Origin: Clostridium luticellarii
Lineage (GTDB): Bacteria; Bacillota; Clostridia; Clostridiales; Clostridiaceae
NCBI RefSeq assembly: GCF_002995845.1
Contig: NZ_PVXP01000003.1
Location: 1 to 64,000, forward strand
Direction of reading: 5' to 3'
Length of the DNA: 64,000 nt
Below the pieces are notes generated by a model. It was not told the DNA's origin. It searched no databases and worked only from the letters and a program-made list of their open reading frames with translations. The translations under genes were made by a program, and so were the position numbers. This document shows, in pieces, positions 36,365-45,576 of the stretch. Every line of letters starts with the position of its first letter. Position 1 is the first letter of the stretch.

Positions 36365-36460
36365 TTTATATTTCTCTCCTTATCTGATAACTGAACCCTG
36401 AACTTTGGTATCTAAGATTATATCCTGCTCAAGTATTTTTTAATCATCAGATGTAAAAAA

Positions 36461-36500
36461 ATATCATGAAATCTACATTTAAATGTAAATTCCATGATAT
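36461..36500 (-). terminator. Terminator of the dapF-lipoprotein unit
   Basis: Two 20-base arms (36461-36480 and 36481-36500) are complementary except for two mismatches, with ATATCATGAAATCTACATTT on the left. A run of T follows on the minus strand. It is the only clear terminator after the lipoprotein at 36540. Confidence 0.75.
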
Positions 36501-36539
36501 ATCATTATATTACTGACAACACACACTATAATTTTCTGC

Positions 36540-37604
36540 CTAGTTTTCTCCATAAATATTATACTTACCCTGATGATCGGATATGATATTTATGGACTTT
36601 TCATTGATGTCATACATAAATACATTCTGACCATCTCCTGTATTTTCCATGCCAACAAAATACACATTTCCTGCTTTATCCTGGGCCATACCACTGGATT
36701 CTGAAATTTCTCCAGGGAAATCGTAAGTTATCCTGCTGAGCTTGCCATTATTTTCTGTGAATTCATAAAGAGAACTTCTATCTTCAGCATCCTTCCCAAC
36801 AAAAAATACACTGCCATTTTTTCTGTTCACCATAGGATCATATATTTGCTGAAATTTATCATCTAAAAATACAAACTTTCCAGCCCTGTAATTATAATAA
36901 TACAAATTCACTTCATCTTGATCCCGGGATAAAATAAGTAAATTATTACCTATAGGAACAAAATAAGTACAATATCCCCGGATGCCGTCCAAATACACCT
37001 GTTCTCTATCCTTACTGAAATCATACAGATATATTTTGTCAGAATTTTTTTCTCCTTCCACACTTCCATAATATATTATTCTGTGATCATCCAGCCATTC
37101 ATACAAATTTCCTGACACCAAAACCCTGGATTTAAGCTGAATCTGCTTTTTATTTTTCAGGTCATATACTTTCATGCCCTGGGCACTTCCCATAGAAGAA
37201 TCTTTAAATGTCCTGTATGCAATCTTATCTCCTGAAAAATTCATCTTTACATCCGATGCAGCAAAGAAATCCTTGATTTCACTTTTAGTATTTTTCTGCA
37301 ATACCACTATTTTACTTCCGTTTTCCCAATTTTCACCTGCACCCATTAGATAAACAAAAACAGAATTTTTACTATTGTATTTCATTTCCCATAGGTTATG
37401 GACACTTTCATTTTGAATCAGTCCACTGCTGTTTACATTAAATATCTCCTCTTTATCCCCCTTGTTTTCAACAGCTGTAACCTGAGCATAACTGGGCATT
37501 TTTATATTTTCATTTTTATACTTGTTCTTGACACTGCACCCGCTTAAAGTAAAAATATTCAAAAATGCAGCTGCATAAAATATTATTCTTATGAAAACTT
37601 TCAT
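36540..37604 (-). CDS. Lipoprotein with beta-propeller-like repeats, unknown
   Basis: A 354-residue exported protein. The lipobox LSGC (residues 20-23) follows a hydrophobic signal, so Cys23 should carry lipid. The body has repeating short beta-strand segments such as IVYYGSVEG, KIYLYDF, YLDGIRGY and VYFVGME with period of roughly 45 residues, resembling TolB/DUF5050-like propellers. Its ATG overlaps the dapF stop by one base, so it is translated with dapF. No ligand or function is recognised. It ends at the terminator at 36461-36500. Confidence 0.75.
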   Translation of the reverse strand: MKVFIRIIFYAAAFLNIFTLSGCSVKNKYKNENIKMPSYAQVTAVENKGDKEEIFNVNSSGLIQNESVHNLWEMKYNSKNSVFVYLMGAGENWENGSKIVVLQKNTKSEIKDFFAASDVKMNFSGDKIAYRTFKDSSMGSAQGMKVYDLKNKKQIQLKSRVLVSGNLYEWLDDHRIIYYGSVEGEKNSDKIYLYDFSKDREQVYLDGIRGYCTYFVPIGNNLLILSRDQDEVNLYYYNYRAGKFVFLDDKFQQIYDPMVNRKNGSVFFVGKDAEDRSSLYEFTENNGKLSRITYDFPGEISESSGMAQDKAGNVYFVGMENTGDGQNVFMYDINEKSINIISDHQGKYNIYGEN

Positions 37605-38425
37605 TAAATACTGTATTCCCCTTTAAAAGAAACCGCTGCAGGACCTGTCATGAACACATTATTCCCTTTTATCTCCACAAAAATATTTCCTCCCGGTACA
37701 GTAACCCTAACTTTTTTATCTGTAAGATGGAGCTTGTTTGCAGCTACCACGCAGGCACAGCTTCCAGTACCGCAGGCCAGTGTAGGACCAGCCCCTCTCT
37801 CCCATGTCTTTACTTTCACGCTGTTTTTATCTACAACTTCACAGAAGTTCACATTTGTTCCCTGGGGGAATGCAGCATATTTTTCTATACTCTTCCCCTC
37901 CTTCACCTGATATTTTTCAAGATCTCCGAATATAACCGTATGAGGTACACCCATGAGCAGCGAAGTAATCTCATAGATTTTCCCGTTGACTTCTATTTTT
38001 TCATTTACAATTTCATCTTTAAAATCAGCTGGAATTTCCTGAGGTTTAAAAAATGGAGTCCCCATATCCACAGTAACTTCTGTAACTTCACCCTCAGCTA
38101 TATTTAGAAAAGCTTCTTTTATTCCATCCCCCGTCTCTATTTTTATCCTGGAACCTTCTGCCAGGCCATTTTCCCGCACATACTTTGCAAAACACCTTAT
38201 TCCATTTCCACACATGGATGCATAAGAACCATCAGAATTGATTATTACCATCTTAATCTGTGCAATTTTACTTTCCCTAATTATTAATATACCATCTCCC
38301 CCTATACCGAAATGTCTATTGCAAAGCTTGACTCCAAGCTCATTTTCCCTGCCTAAAAATTCATTTTTTCTATCATCAATTACTACAAAATCATTTCCGC
38401 TTCCCTGCATTTTGGTAAACTTCAT
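37604..38425 (-). CDS. dapF: Diaminopimelate epimerase
   Basis: A 273-residue PLP-independent epimerase converting LL- to meso-diaminopimelate for lysine and peptidoglycan. The two catalytic cysteines are Cys72 in MCGNGIR and Cys218 in ACGTGSC. QGSGNDFVVID at 7-17 begins the first domain and GIGGDG is near 40. Length is typical. It agrees with the meso-DAP-type MurE at 55184-56641. The upstream sequence has a weak TTGATA and TAAACT pair with 17-base spacing that could be a promoter. Confidence 0.97.
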   Translation of the reverse strand: MKFTKMQGSGNDFVVIDDRKNEFLGRENELGVKLCNRHFGIGGDGILIIRESKIAQIKMVIINSDGSYASMCGNGIRCFAKYVRENGLAEGSRIKIETGDGIKEAFLNIAEGEVTEVTVDMGTPFFKPQEIPADFKDEIVNEKIEVNGKIYEITSLLMGVPHTVIFGDLEKYQVKEGKSIEKYAAFPQGTNVNFCEVVDKNSVKVKTWERGAGPTLACGTGSCACVVAANKLHLTDKKVRVTVPGGNIFVEIKGNNVFMTGPAAVSFKGEYSI

Positions 38426-38615
38426 TTTAAAAATTTCACCCTTTCGTAAAATTCTACATACTCAAATTTAGTTTACTACTGTAATAATTTTTTATCAATG
38501 ATAATTCTGCTGCCAAAACAATTACCTGTTTATGCCAGGTGACTTTATTTAATAAATTTTAGATGATATAATTGATTAATATGCATTTATCAGATTGTAT
38601 AGAAAGGATGATATT

Positions 38616-40364
38616 ATGGCATTAGACGGTATTTTTATATACAGCATTCTAGAGGAATTGAAATGCAAGTTACTGGGAGGCCGGGTTGAAAAGATCAACC
38701 AGCCTGAAAAGGATGAGGTATTAATAAATATAAAAAACAACAGACAAAATTTTAAGCTTCTGATAAGCTCCAGTTCCACATATCCCAAAATTCACATTAC
38801 AGATAAAAACAAATCAAATCCACTGCAGCCCCCCATATTTTGCATGGTGCTGCGAAAATACCTTAATTCCTCAAAATTGATTGATTTGAGGCAATTGGAC
38901 ACGGACCGGGTTGTATTTTTAGATTTTGAAAGTTCCGATGAATTGGGATTCAACAGCGTGTACACTCTGGTAGTGGAGATAATGGGCAGGCACAGCAATA
39001 TTACACTTATCCGCCAGAGGGACAATTTAATCATGGACAGCATAAAACATATAACACCTGAAATAAATACTGTCAGATCCCTGTTTCCAGGAATTAAATA
39101 TATATTTCCGCCAACTTCAAACAAGCTCAATCCCTTTTGTTTTTCCAAAAATGAATTTAAAACCTTTATACAAAACCGCATGAAATATATAGATAAGAAA
39201 TTTTTTTCCACAGTATTTACAGGTGTAAGCAGTTCCTTTTCAAAAGAGCTGTTTCAAAGGCTGGAGGACCTAAATCTGCTCAGCAGTCTTACCATTTTCG
39301 ACGAAACAAGCATAACAATTTTATACAGTTTTACCAGTAAAACCTTTGATGAGCTGAAAAAATGTGAGTTCTATTTTGTTTCCTATAAAAAAAATGCTGT
39401 AGTGAAGGATTTCTACTGTGAAAAATTGACTTATTTAAACAATTATACAGAAACTCATTATCCCTCACCTTCCAAGCTCGTAGAAGAATTCTACTATGAA
39501 AAAGACAAAGCAGATAGGCTGAACAGCAGAAGCTCCGATCTGCAAAAACTTATAAATGTAAATCTGGAGCGCTGTAATAAAAAGATAAAGATCTTGAATC
39601 AGGATATCGAGAACGCCGAGAATAAAGATATTTACAGAATTTATGGAGAGCTTCTCACCTCCAATATCTACAATATAAAAAAAGGCTGTTCCCATATAAA
39701 GGTCCAGAACTATTACAGCAGCAATGAATATATAGATATAAAAATCGATGAAAATAAAACTCCTTCTGAAAATATTCAGCGATATTTTAAAAAATACAAC
39801 AAATTAAAAAAGACAGAAAAAGCAGCAAAAGAGCAATTAAAAATGGCAGAGGAGGAGCTGGAGTATTTGAACTCAGTGATGACCAATATAAAGAATTCGG
39901 ACAATTATGATGATATTGAAGCAATAAAAAGAGAGCTCATGTCCACAGGATATATTAAATTAAAAAAGTCAAGCGCCAAAAATAGAACAAAGAATTCCAG
40001 GCCTATGAAATTTCTCTCCAGTGACGGTATAGAGATATATGTTGGCAAAAACAATCTTCAAAATGACTATCTGACCCTTAAATTTGCAGATAAGAGGGAC
40101 CTGTGGCTCCATACAAAAAAAATTCCGGGTTCACACGTAATAATAAAAAATTTCGGCAGTGTTTCTGACAAAACCCTGGAAGAGGCAGCCATGCTGGCAG
40201 CCTATTACAGCAAAGCCAAAGGTTCTCCCAAAGTAGCTGTTGATTATACCGCCGTGAAAAACATCCACAAGCCAAACGGGGCTAAACCAGGTATGGTGAT
40301 ATACTACACCAATAAGACCCTGTATGTGGACTCTTCATTTCCAGCTATAAAACAGATTGAATAG
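38616..40364 (+). CDS. rqcH: Rqc2/RqcH-NFACT ribosome quality control protein (FbpA family)
   Basis: A 582-residue protein that binds split large ribosomal subunits and adds alanine tails to stalled nascent chains in Firmicutes. The NFACT-N domain starts MALDGIFIYSILEELK, a coiled-coil middle lies near 290-410, and the NFACT-R domain shows LWLHTKKIPGSHVIIKN near 480-505. Older annotation is fibronectin-binding protein. The ATG at 38616 is preferred over a TTG at 38595 because AAGGATG lies just upstream of it. It diverges from dapF. Confidence 0.94.
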   Translation: MALDGIFIYSILEELKCKLLGGRVEKINQPEKDEVLINIKNNRQNFKLLISSSSTYPKIHITDKNKSNPLQPPIFCMVLRKYLNSSKLIDLRQLDTDRVVFLDFESSDELGFNSVYTLVVEIMGRHSNITLIRQRDNLIMDSIKHITPEINTVRSLFPGIKYIFPPTSNKLNPFCFSKNEFKTFIQNRMKYIDKKFFSTVFTGVSSSFSKELFQRLEDLNLLSSLTIFDETSITILYSFTSKTFDELKKCEFYFVSYKKNAVVKDFYCEKLTYLNNYTETHYPSPSKLVEEFYYEKDKADRLNSRSSDLQKLINVNLERCNKKIKILNQDIENAENKDIYRIYGELLTSNIYNIKKGCSHIKVQNYYSSNEYIDIKIDENKTPSENIQRYFKKYNKLKKTEKAAKEQLKMAEEELEYLNSVMTNIKNSDNYDDIEAIKRELMSTGYIKLKKSSAKNRTKNSRPMKFLSSDGIEIYVGKNNLQNDYLTLKFADKRDLWLHTKKIPGSHVIIKNFGSVSDKTLEEAAMLAAYYSKAKGSPKVAVDYTAVKNIHKPNGAKPGMVIYYTNKTLYVDSSFPAIKQIE

Positions 40365-40379
40365 TCTTTTTAAAAAAAC

Positions 40380-40408
40380 TTGAAATATAGTTGGAACTAT
40401 TCTATAAT
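40380..40408 (+). promoter_or_regulatory. Sigma-A promoter of pyrR-uraA
   Basis: TTGAAA (40380-40385), a 17-base spacer and a perfect TATAAT (40403-40408). It lies about 26 bases before the PyrR binding element. Confidence 0.8.
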
Positions 40409-40433
40409 AAATTAGAATTTATTATCCTTTAAA

Positions 40434-40506
40434 GTGATCCAGTGAGATCAGGAAGGTAATCTTGTAAATGATTTTACGCCCTCTCGCCTGGAGAAGGGCT
40501 TTTTTT
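40434..40506 (+). promoter_or_regulatory. PyrR-responsive transcription attenuator
   Basis: The leader contains GATCCAGTGAGATC (40436-40449), a hairpin whose loop matches the PyrR-binding CAGAGA-type consensus, followed by AGGAAGG. Downstream, GCCCT (40478-40482) pairs with AGGGC (40495-40499), CTC pairs with GAG inside it, and T7 (40500-40506) follows as a terminator. PyrR with UMP would stabilise the binding loop and allow termination before pyrR and uraA. Confidence 0.88.
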
Positions 40507-40605
40507 CATCCAAGCTACATCTGAACTCAGAAATCACTTGATATCCGTTATTTAATACGGAAAATTCATTTACCATTAACTTTTAGCTACTAAGGGGGTG
40601 ACGTT

Positions 40606-41139
40606 TTGAAGCTAAAAGCACTTATTTTAGATAAAAAAGCCATGGACAGAACCTTAACTAGAATATCCCACGAGATAATAGAAAAGAACAAGGGTACAGA
40701 AGACATAATTCTTGTAGGTATAAAGAGAAGGGGATATCCACTGGCTAAGAGAATAGCAGAAAATATCTACAAAATCGAAGGTGTAAATTTGGAGGTCAAA
40801 TGTGTGGACATAAGTCTCTATAGAGACGATTTGAGCACTCTTTCAGAACAGCCTGTAATAAAAGAATTTGGCGCTACCGACGTGGAAAACAAAAAAATCA
40901 TACTGGTGGACGATGTAATCTATACCGGGAGGACAGCCAGAGCAGCCATAGATGCAATTATCCACTCGGGCAGACCGAAATTAATACAACTGGCGGTTTT
41001 AATTGACAGAGGTCACAGGGAACTTCCCATAAGAGCTGATTATGTGGGCAAAAATATACCTACTTCCCATGAAGAAATAATATCTGTAGAAATTTCAGAA
41101 ATAGATAAAAGTGATTCAGTAAAAATATATGAACTGTAA
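40606..41139 (+). CDS. pyrR: PyrR bifunctional regulator / uracil phosphoribosyltransferase
   Basis: A 177-residue PyrR that binds pyr mRNA leaders and also has phosphoribosyltransferase activity. The PRPP loop [11 protein letters not shown] is at 101-111 and VGIKRRG near 37-43. The start is TTG with AAGGGGGTG upstream, a site that fits only this start. It is directly preceded by the attenuator at 40434-40506 and is followed by uraA, 43 bases on. Confidence 0.97.
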   Translation: MKLKALILDKKAMDRTLTRISHEIIEKNKGTEDIILVGIKRRGYPLAKRIAENIYKIEGVNLEVKCVDISLYRDDLSTLSEQPVIKEFGATDVENKKIILVDDVIYTGRTARAAIDAIIHSGRPKLIQLAVLIDRGHRELPIRADYVGKNIPTSHEEIISVEISEIDKSDSVKIYEL

Positions 41140-41182
41140 ACTTTTAAAATAGTCCTGAGAGACTAAAAAAGGAGTGTCATAA

Positions 41183-42496
41183 ATGAAGGATTTTATAGAC
41201 GTCGAGGATAAATTGCCTGTAGCAACCACTCTTCCGCTGAGTTTTCAGCATTTATTTGCCATGGTGGGTTCCACAATACTGGTTCCCATACTTACAGGCA
41301 TGAGTCCATCCATAGCACTGTTCTGCAGTGGTATGGGAACTATTTTATACATAATATGTACTAAAGCTAAACTGCCCGCTTACCTGGGCTCTTCTTTTGC
41401 ATTTATAAGCCCCATACTCATAGCCTCCAAAAGCTATGGTCCCTCGGCCATGCTCTCCGGAGTAATAGCCGCCGGGCTGGTATATGTGATAGTAGCTGCC
41501 ATAATAAAATTTTGCGGAGTAAACTGGCTCAACAGAGCTCTTCCTCCTGTAGTAGTCGGATCCATAGTGATTGTAATAGGACTTGGTCTTGCCACCACGG
41601 CAATAAATTGGTCCGGATTTAATCCGGCTTACACAACGGATCAGATGCAAAGCGTACCCAGGTGGGCCTGGATGTCAGTTTCCGGAATAACATTGGCGGT
41701 GGCCGTAATAGGAAGTATGTACTTTAAAGGTTTCCTTGGAGTAATACCTATATTAATAGCTATTATAGTAGGATATATATCTGCAGTAATTTTAGGAGTT
41801 ATACCTGAACAAGCTTTAAAGTCCATCGCAAATACTTCCTTTTTTAAACTGCCCTCTTTCATGTTTCCGAAATTCAATTTAAATGCCATGATACTCATGG
41901 CTCCGATTTCCTTTGTAACTCTGGCGGAACACATAGGTCACATCTATGTAACAAATAATGTGGTTGGACGTGATTTTACAAAGGATCCAGGTCTCCACAG
42001 ATCCATACTTGGAGATGGATTGGCCACAATACTTGCAGGATTTACCGGCGGCCCTCCAACTACAACTTATGGTGAAAATATAGGTGTTATGGCCATAACC
42101 AAAATCTACAGTGTCTGGGTTATAGGAGGGGCTGCAATAATAGCCATTCTGCTCTCCTTCATAGGTCCTGTAGCTTCAATTATTGAAAATATGCCCATTC
42201 CCGTAATAGGCGGGGTAAGTATACTGCTCTTCGGCATAATAGCTTCTTCAGGATTCAGAGTATTGGTAGAAGAAAAAATAGATTTCAGCAGAAACAGGAA
42301 TCTGATACTTTCTTCTGTAATAATAGTAATAGGAATTGGAGGCGCTTCCTTGAACTTCAACGTAGGAGGATCACCTGTACAGATATCGGGAGTTGCCCTG
42401 GCATCTATCATAGGAATAGTATTGAATTTAATACTGCCTGAAAAAGGTGCTGCCGAGTCAAATAACTCATTTGCTGAAAACGCAGATCCTTTTTAA
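41183..42496 (+). CDS. uraA: Uracil/xanthine permease, NCS2 family
   Basis: A 437-residue, about 14-helix nucleobase transporter. The TM1 segment SFQHLFAM carries the conserved Gln-His, TM8 has AEHIGH with the substrate-binding Glu, and TM10 holds GGPPTTTYGENIG, which matches the uracil transporters UraA/PyrP. GGAG lies upstream of the ATG. With pyrR it forms a salvage operon under PyrR attenuation, so no pyr biosynthetic gene is attached here. Confidence 0.95.
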   Translation: MKDFIDVEDKLPVATTLPLSFQHLFAMVGSTILVPILTGMSPSIALFCSGMGTILYIICTKAKLPAYLGSSFAFISPILIASKSYGPSAMLSGVIAAGLVYVIVAAIIKFCGVNWLNRALPPVVVGSIVIVIGLGLATTAINWSGFNPAYTTDQMQSVPRWAWMSVSGITLAVAVIGSMYFKGFLGVIPILIAIIVGYISAVILGVIPEQALKSIANTSFFKLPSFMFPKFNLNAMILMAPISFVTLAEHIGHIYVTNNVVGRDFTKDPGLHRSILGDGLATILAGFTGGPPTTTYGENIGVMAITKIYSVWVIGGAAIIAILLSFIGPVASIIENMPIPVIGGVSILLFGIIASSGFRVLVEEKIDFSRNRNLILSSVIIVIGIGGASLNFNVGGSPVQISGVALASIIGIVLNLILPEKGAAESNNSFAENADPF

Positions 42497-42540
42497 ATGT
42501 AATTAGCGGATGATGTTTTTCCATAAAGGAGGATTCATAC

Positions 42541-43305
42541 ATGAAAATATATTCTTGGAATGTAAATGGCCTGAGAGCCATTGCAAAGAAAAACTTTTTT
42601 AAATGGATAGAGGAAGAAAATCCTGACATATTATGTCTTCAGGAAACCAAGCTCCAGGAAGCAACCCTGGAGGATAAAATAAAAAACATAAAAGAATATC
42701 ATTCATATTTCAGTTTTGCTGAAAAAAAAGGTTACAGCGGCGTAGCAGTATATACAAAGTTCAAACCACTGCATGTCGGGCACGGTATCGGCATAGACAG
42801 CTTTGACAGTGAAGGCAGGATACTGATACTTGAATTTGCTGATTTCACCTTACTAAATATATATTTTCCAAACGGCCAGATGAGTGATGACAGATTAGAA
42901 TACAAGATGAAATTTTATGATGCAATACTGGATTACTGCAACCTTCTTGTATCCCAGGACAAAGAACTTATAATATGCGGTGACTACAACACTGCACATA
43001 CGGAAATGGATATAAAAAATGCAAAGGCCAATGAAAAGAACTCAGGATTTCTTCCCATAGAAAGGCAGTGGATAGACAAATTCATAGAAAACGGATATAC
43101 GGATACCTACAGATATATGAATCCGGGAAAAATAGAATACTCCTGGTGGAGCTATAGATTCAAGGCCCGGGAAAGAAATGCAGGCTGGAGAATAGATTAC
43201 CACTTTGTTTCAAACAACATGCTTAAAAGAGTAAAAAAATCCGTCATATTAACTGATGTTACAGGTTCCGATCACTGCCCTGTCATGCTTGAAATAGAAT
43301 CCTAG
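42541..43305 (+). CDS. xth: Exodeoxyribonuclease III (AP endonuclease)
   Basis: A 254-residue member of the exonuclease III/ExoA family, base-excision repair enzymes that cut at abasic sites. Visible motifs are NVNGLRA at 7-13, CLQETK near 34-39 (metal-binding Glu), GDYNTAH near 147-153, the WWSYR segment near 203 and GSDHCPV near 241-247 (catalytic Asp-His). AAAGGAGG precedes the ATG. Transcribed after uraA with a short gap, it is convergent with rluD. No terminator is obvious between them. Confidence 0.96.
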   Translation: MKIYSWNVNGLRAIAKKNFFKWIEEENPDILCLQETKLQEATLEDKIKNIKEYHSYFSFAEKKGYSGVAVYTKFKPLHVGHGIGIDSFDSEGRILILEFADFTLLNIYFPNGQMSDDRLEYKMKFYDAILDYCNLLVSQDKELIICGDYNTAHTEMDIKNAKANEKNSGFLPIERQWIDKFIENGYTDTYRYMNPGKIEYSWWSYRFKARERNAGWRIDYHFVSNNMLKRVKKSVILTDVTGSDHCPVMLEIES

Positions 43306-43344
43306 TTTAAGAGAGTACCGGAAAGGGAAAATGTAAAATATTCT

Positions 43345-44256
43345 TCATTTTTTTCTCAATATCTCTATTATCCTTTTAAAATAATCCGGTACTTCTGTTT
43401 CAAACTCCATGTATTTTCCCGTCACAGGATGTATAAATCCCAATTTTCTGGCATGAAGCAGCTGTCCTTTCAAGTTAAATCTCTGTTTTTTATACCCATA
43501 TACCGGATCCCCTACCACGGGATGACCGATGTACGCCATGTGAACCCTTATCTGATGCGTTCTTCCTGTTTCCAGGACACATTTAATCAAAGTATTGCTC
43601 TTAAACCTTTCAATAACTTCATAATGAGTTACTGCCTCCCTGCCCCCCGGAACCACTGCCATTTTTATCTTGTCTTTAGGATGCCTGGCAAGGGGCATGT
43701 TTACAGTACCATTTTCTTCTTTTATAATCTGTTCCACCAGTGCTACATATTCTCTGGTCATAGAGTGATCCTTCAATTGTGCTGCCAGCTTATTATGGGC
43801 ATAATCATTTTTGGCAACTACAAGTACACCGGAGGTGTCCTTGTCTATTCTATGCACTATGCCCGGTCTCATAACTCCATTTATACCGGACAGATCACTG
43901 CAGTGATTCAAAAGAGCATTCACCAGTGTACCGGTATATATTCCAGCTACAGGATGTACTATCATTCCCTGGGGTTTATTTACCACAATCAGATCCTTAT
44001 CCTCATACAGAACATCAATAGGAATATTCTCAGCTCTTATACTTGCATTCACCGGATCTGGCAGTGTAACGACCACATTGTCACTGCATTTCACTTTATA
44101 ATTGCTCTTTTTTGTCTTTCCATTCACATGCACTTGTCCACGCTCTATTATATTTTGAATATGATTTCTGGATTTGTCTGGAAAATGCCTGCATAAAAAC
44201 AGATCAAGCCTCATCTCTTCCTCTTCACTGCATACTAAAAGTTCTTTAACATCCAT
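43345..44256 (-). CDS. rluD: 23S rRNA pseudouridine synthase, RluD family
   Basis: A 303-residue RluA-family pseudouridine synthase with an N-terminal S4 domain (about 15-62). The catalytic motif HRIDKDTSG has Asp138, and the VNKPQGMIVHP segment near 92-102 is conserved. RluD modifies helix 69 of 23S rRNA. The RluA, C or D specificity cannot be fixed by eye, but S4 plus lspA linkage fits Firmicute RluD (YlyB). Its start overlaps the lspA stop by 11 bases. Confidence 0.94.
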   Translation of the reverse strand: MDVKELLVCSEEEEMRLDLFLCRHFPDKSRNHIQNIIERGQVHVNGKTKKSNYKVKCSDNVVVTLPDPVNASIRAENIPIDVLYEDKDLIVVNKPQGMIVHPVAGIYTGTLVNALLNHCSDLSGINGVMRPGIVHRIDKDTSGVLVVAKNDYAHNKLAAQLKDHSMTREYVALVEQIIKEENGTVNMPLARHPKDKIKMAVVPGGREAVTHYEVIERFKSNTLIKCVLETGRTHQIRVHMAYIGHPVVGDPVYGYKKQRFNLKGQLLHARKLGFIHPVTGKYMEFETEVPDYFKRIIEILRKK

Positions 44257-44701
44257 ATTTTTCTTCCTTTAACAAATAAAATATCAGCAGTATAGTCCCC
44301 ACTACCACCAGAACATCTGCCACATTGAATACAGGAAAATAATAGATATCCTTAAAGTGAACTAAAATGAAATCAACTACATATTTATAAAACAGTCTGT
44401 CTATTAAATTTCCCAATGCCCCGCCCACTATAAGTGAAAGGCTCACCCTGACTAAAACAGATTTCGGCCTATACCTCAACATATAGTATATCATGCCTGC
44501 AACCACTGGCACTGTAATAAATGTCAAGAAATAAACCTTGTTCTGCAGTATTCCAAAAGCCGCACCTCTGTTCTCCAGATAAAAAAATGAAAATACATCT
44601 TTTATGATAATAACCTGGGAAACCTGAGCCAAATTTTGAGCCGCCCATATCTTAGATATTCTGTCTATTAAAATTCCCACTAGTATTATAGATATTTCCA
44701 T
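44246..44701 (-). CDS. lspA: Lipoprotein signal peptidase (signal peptidase II)
   Basis: A 151-residue aspartic membrane protease with four transmembrane helices that removes the signal peptide from lipid-modified prolipoproteins. The catalytic aspartates are Asp101 in GNLIDR and Asp129 in FNVADV, with the VGGALGN segment at 92-98. It is directly coupled to rluD, a conserved Firmicute pair. The lipoprotein at 36540-37604 would be one substrate. Confidence 0.96.
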   Translation of the reverse strand: MEISIILVGILIDRISKIWAAQNLAQVSQVIIIKDVFSFFYLENRGAAFGILQNKVYFLTFITVPVVAGMIYYMLRYRPKSVLVRVSLSLIVGGALGNLIDRLFYKYVVDFILVHFKDIYYFPVFNVADVLVVVGTILLIFYLLKEEKYGC

Positions 44702-44723
44702 TCATTTCCTCCCGGTGTATAAA

Positions 44724-45416
44724 TTATAAATTAATGAGCATGTTTTTCAATATTTCAGTAGAATTTCTAATGGCAATAGGGGCAAATTTTTTATAATCCA
44801 TGCTGGCGCCATTATTGGCATTATCAGATATGGATCTTATTATTACAAAAGGTATATCATTTAGATAAGCTACCTGGGCAATGCTTCCACCTTCCATCTC
44901 ACAGGCAAGTGCATTGAAATCCCTGTTTAGGTGTTTTATTTTTTCAGCACTGGAGATAAACTGATCTCCAGTAACAATTCTTCCTACAAAACTATTTATA
45001 TTTTCTATTTTCTTGCATGCATCTTGAGCCTTTTCCACAAGAGCTCTATCACATTTGAAATCATATGTATCCATTCTAGGTATCTGACCTATTTTATCAC
45101 CAAAGGCAGATGTATCCACATCATGTTGTACCAAACTGTCTGCTATAACCACGTCCCCTGGATATACATTATCTGCAGTACCTCCTGCAACTCCTACATT
45201 TATTATAGTATCAGCATTGAAGTCATCTATGAGTATCTGTGCACAAACAGCTGAATTCACCTTTCCTATTCCACTTCTCACTACTACCGCCTTGCTGTTA
45301 TAAAGTTGTCCGAAATTAAATTTCATATTGGCTTTCACCTGGACCCTTTCCAGCTTCAGCTGTGATAAAAGTATTTCCACTTCTTCATCCATGGCTCCAA
45401 TAATTCCTATGGTCAT
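44724..45416 (-). CDS. mtnN: 5'-methylthioadenosine/S-adenosylhomocysteine nucleosidase
   Basis: A 230-residue MTA/SAH nucleosidase that releases adenine in SAM recycling. Glu near residue 11 (GAMDEEVE), the nucleoside segment CEMEGGSIAQVAY near 170-183 and Asp in RSISDNAN near 195 are present. A strong CAGGAGG precedes the ATG, and a sigma-A promoter with a 12-bp palindrome lies upstream. It sits 22 bases from lspA, so lspA and rluD may be cotranscribed with it. Confidence 0.95.
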   Translation of the reverse strand: MTIGIIGAMDEEVEILLSQLKLERVQVKANMKFNFGQLYNSKAVVVRSGIGKVNSAVCAQILIDDFNADTIINVGVAGGTADNVYPGDVVIADSLVQHDVDTSAFGDKIGQIPRMDTYDFKCDRALVEKAQDACKKIENINSFVGRIVTGDQFISSAEKIKHLNRDFNALACEMEGGSIAQVAYLNDIPFVIIRSISDNANNGASMDYKKFAPIAIRNSTEILKNMLINL

Positions 45417-45471
45417 AAAAATTACCTCCTGTATTTTGTAAAATCATATAACCTCAATAACACATATTAAT

Positions 45472-45500
45472 AGCATATATAAATCAATGACAATTGTCAA
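45472..45500 (-). promoter_or_regulatory. Sigma-A promoter of mtnN with overlapping palindrome
   Basis: Minus strand TTGACA (45495-45500), a 17-base spacer and TATGCT (45472-45477). The perfect palindrome TGACAATTGTCA (45488-45499) overlaps the -35, so it could be an operator or a chance feature. Confidence 0.6.
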
Positions 45501-45549
45501 CTTTTTCAATTTTCAGCATGGCATACTCTCACCTTCTACATGTAAAAAA

Positions 45550-45570
45550 CCACTCCATATCTTAGAGTGG
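45550..45570 (-). terminator. Terminator of divIVA operon
   Basis: CCACTC (45550-45555) pairs with GAGTGG (45565-45570); A-runs and T-runs extend the stem on both sides, giving T6 on the minus strand. It lies a few bases past the divIVA stop. Confidence 0.85.
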
Positions 45571-45576
45571 CTTTTT

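Noticed and set aside
42106-42411. Long antisense ORF inside uraA
   Set aside because: It lies opposite the well-supported permease, has no ribosome binding site and has a shadow-type composition. The same applies to several other long ORFs antisense to dxs, murE, spoIIIAE and the carboxypeptidase genes.
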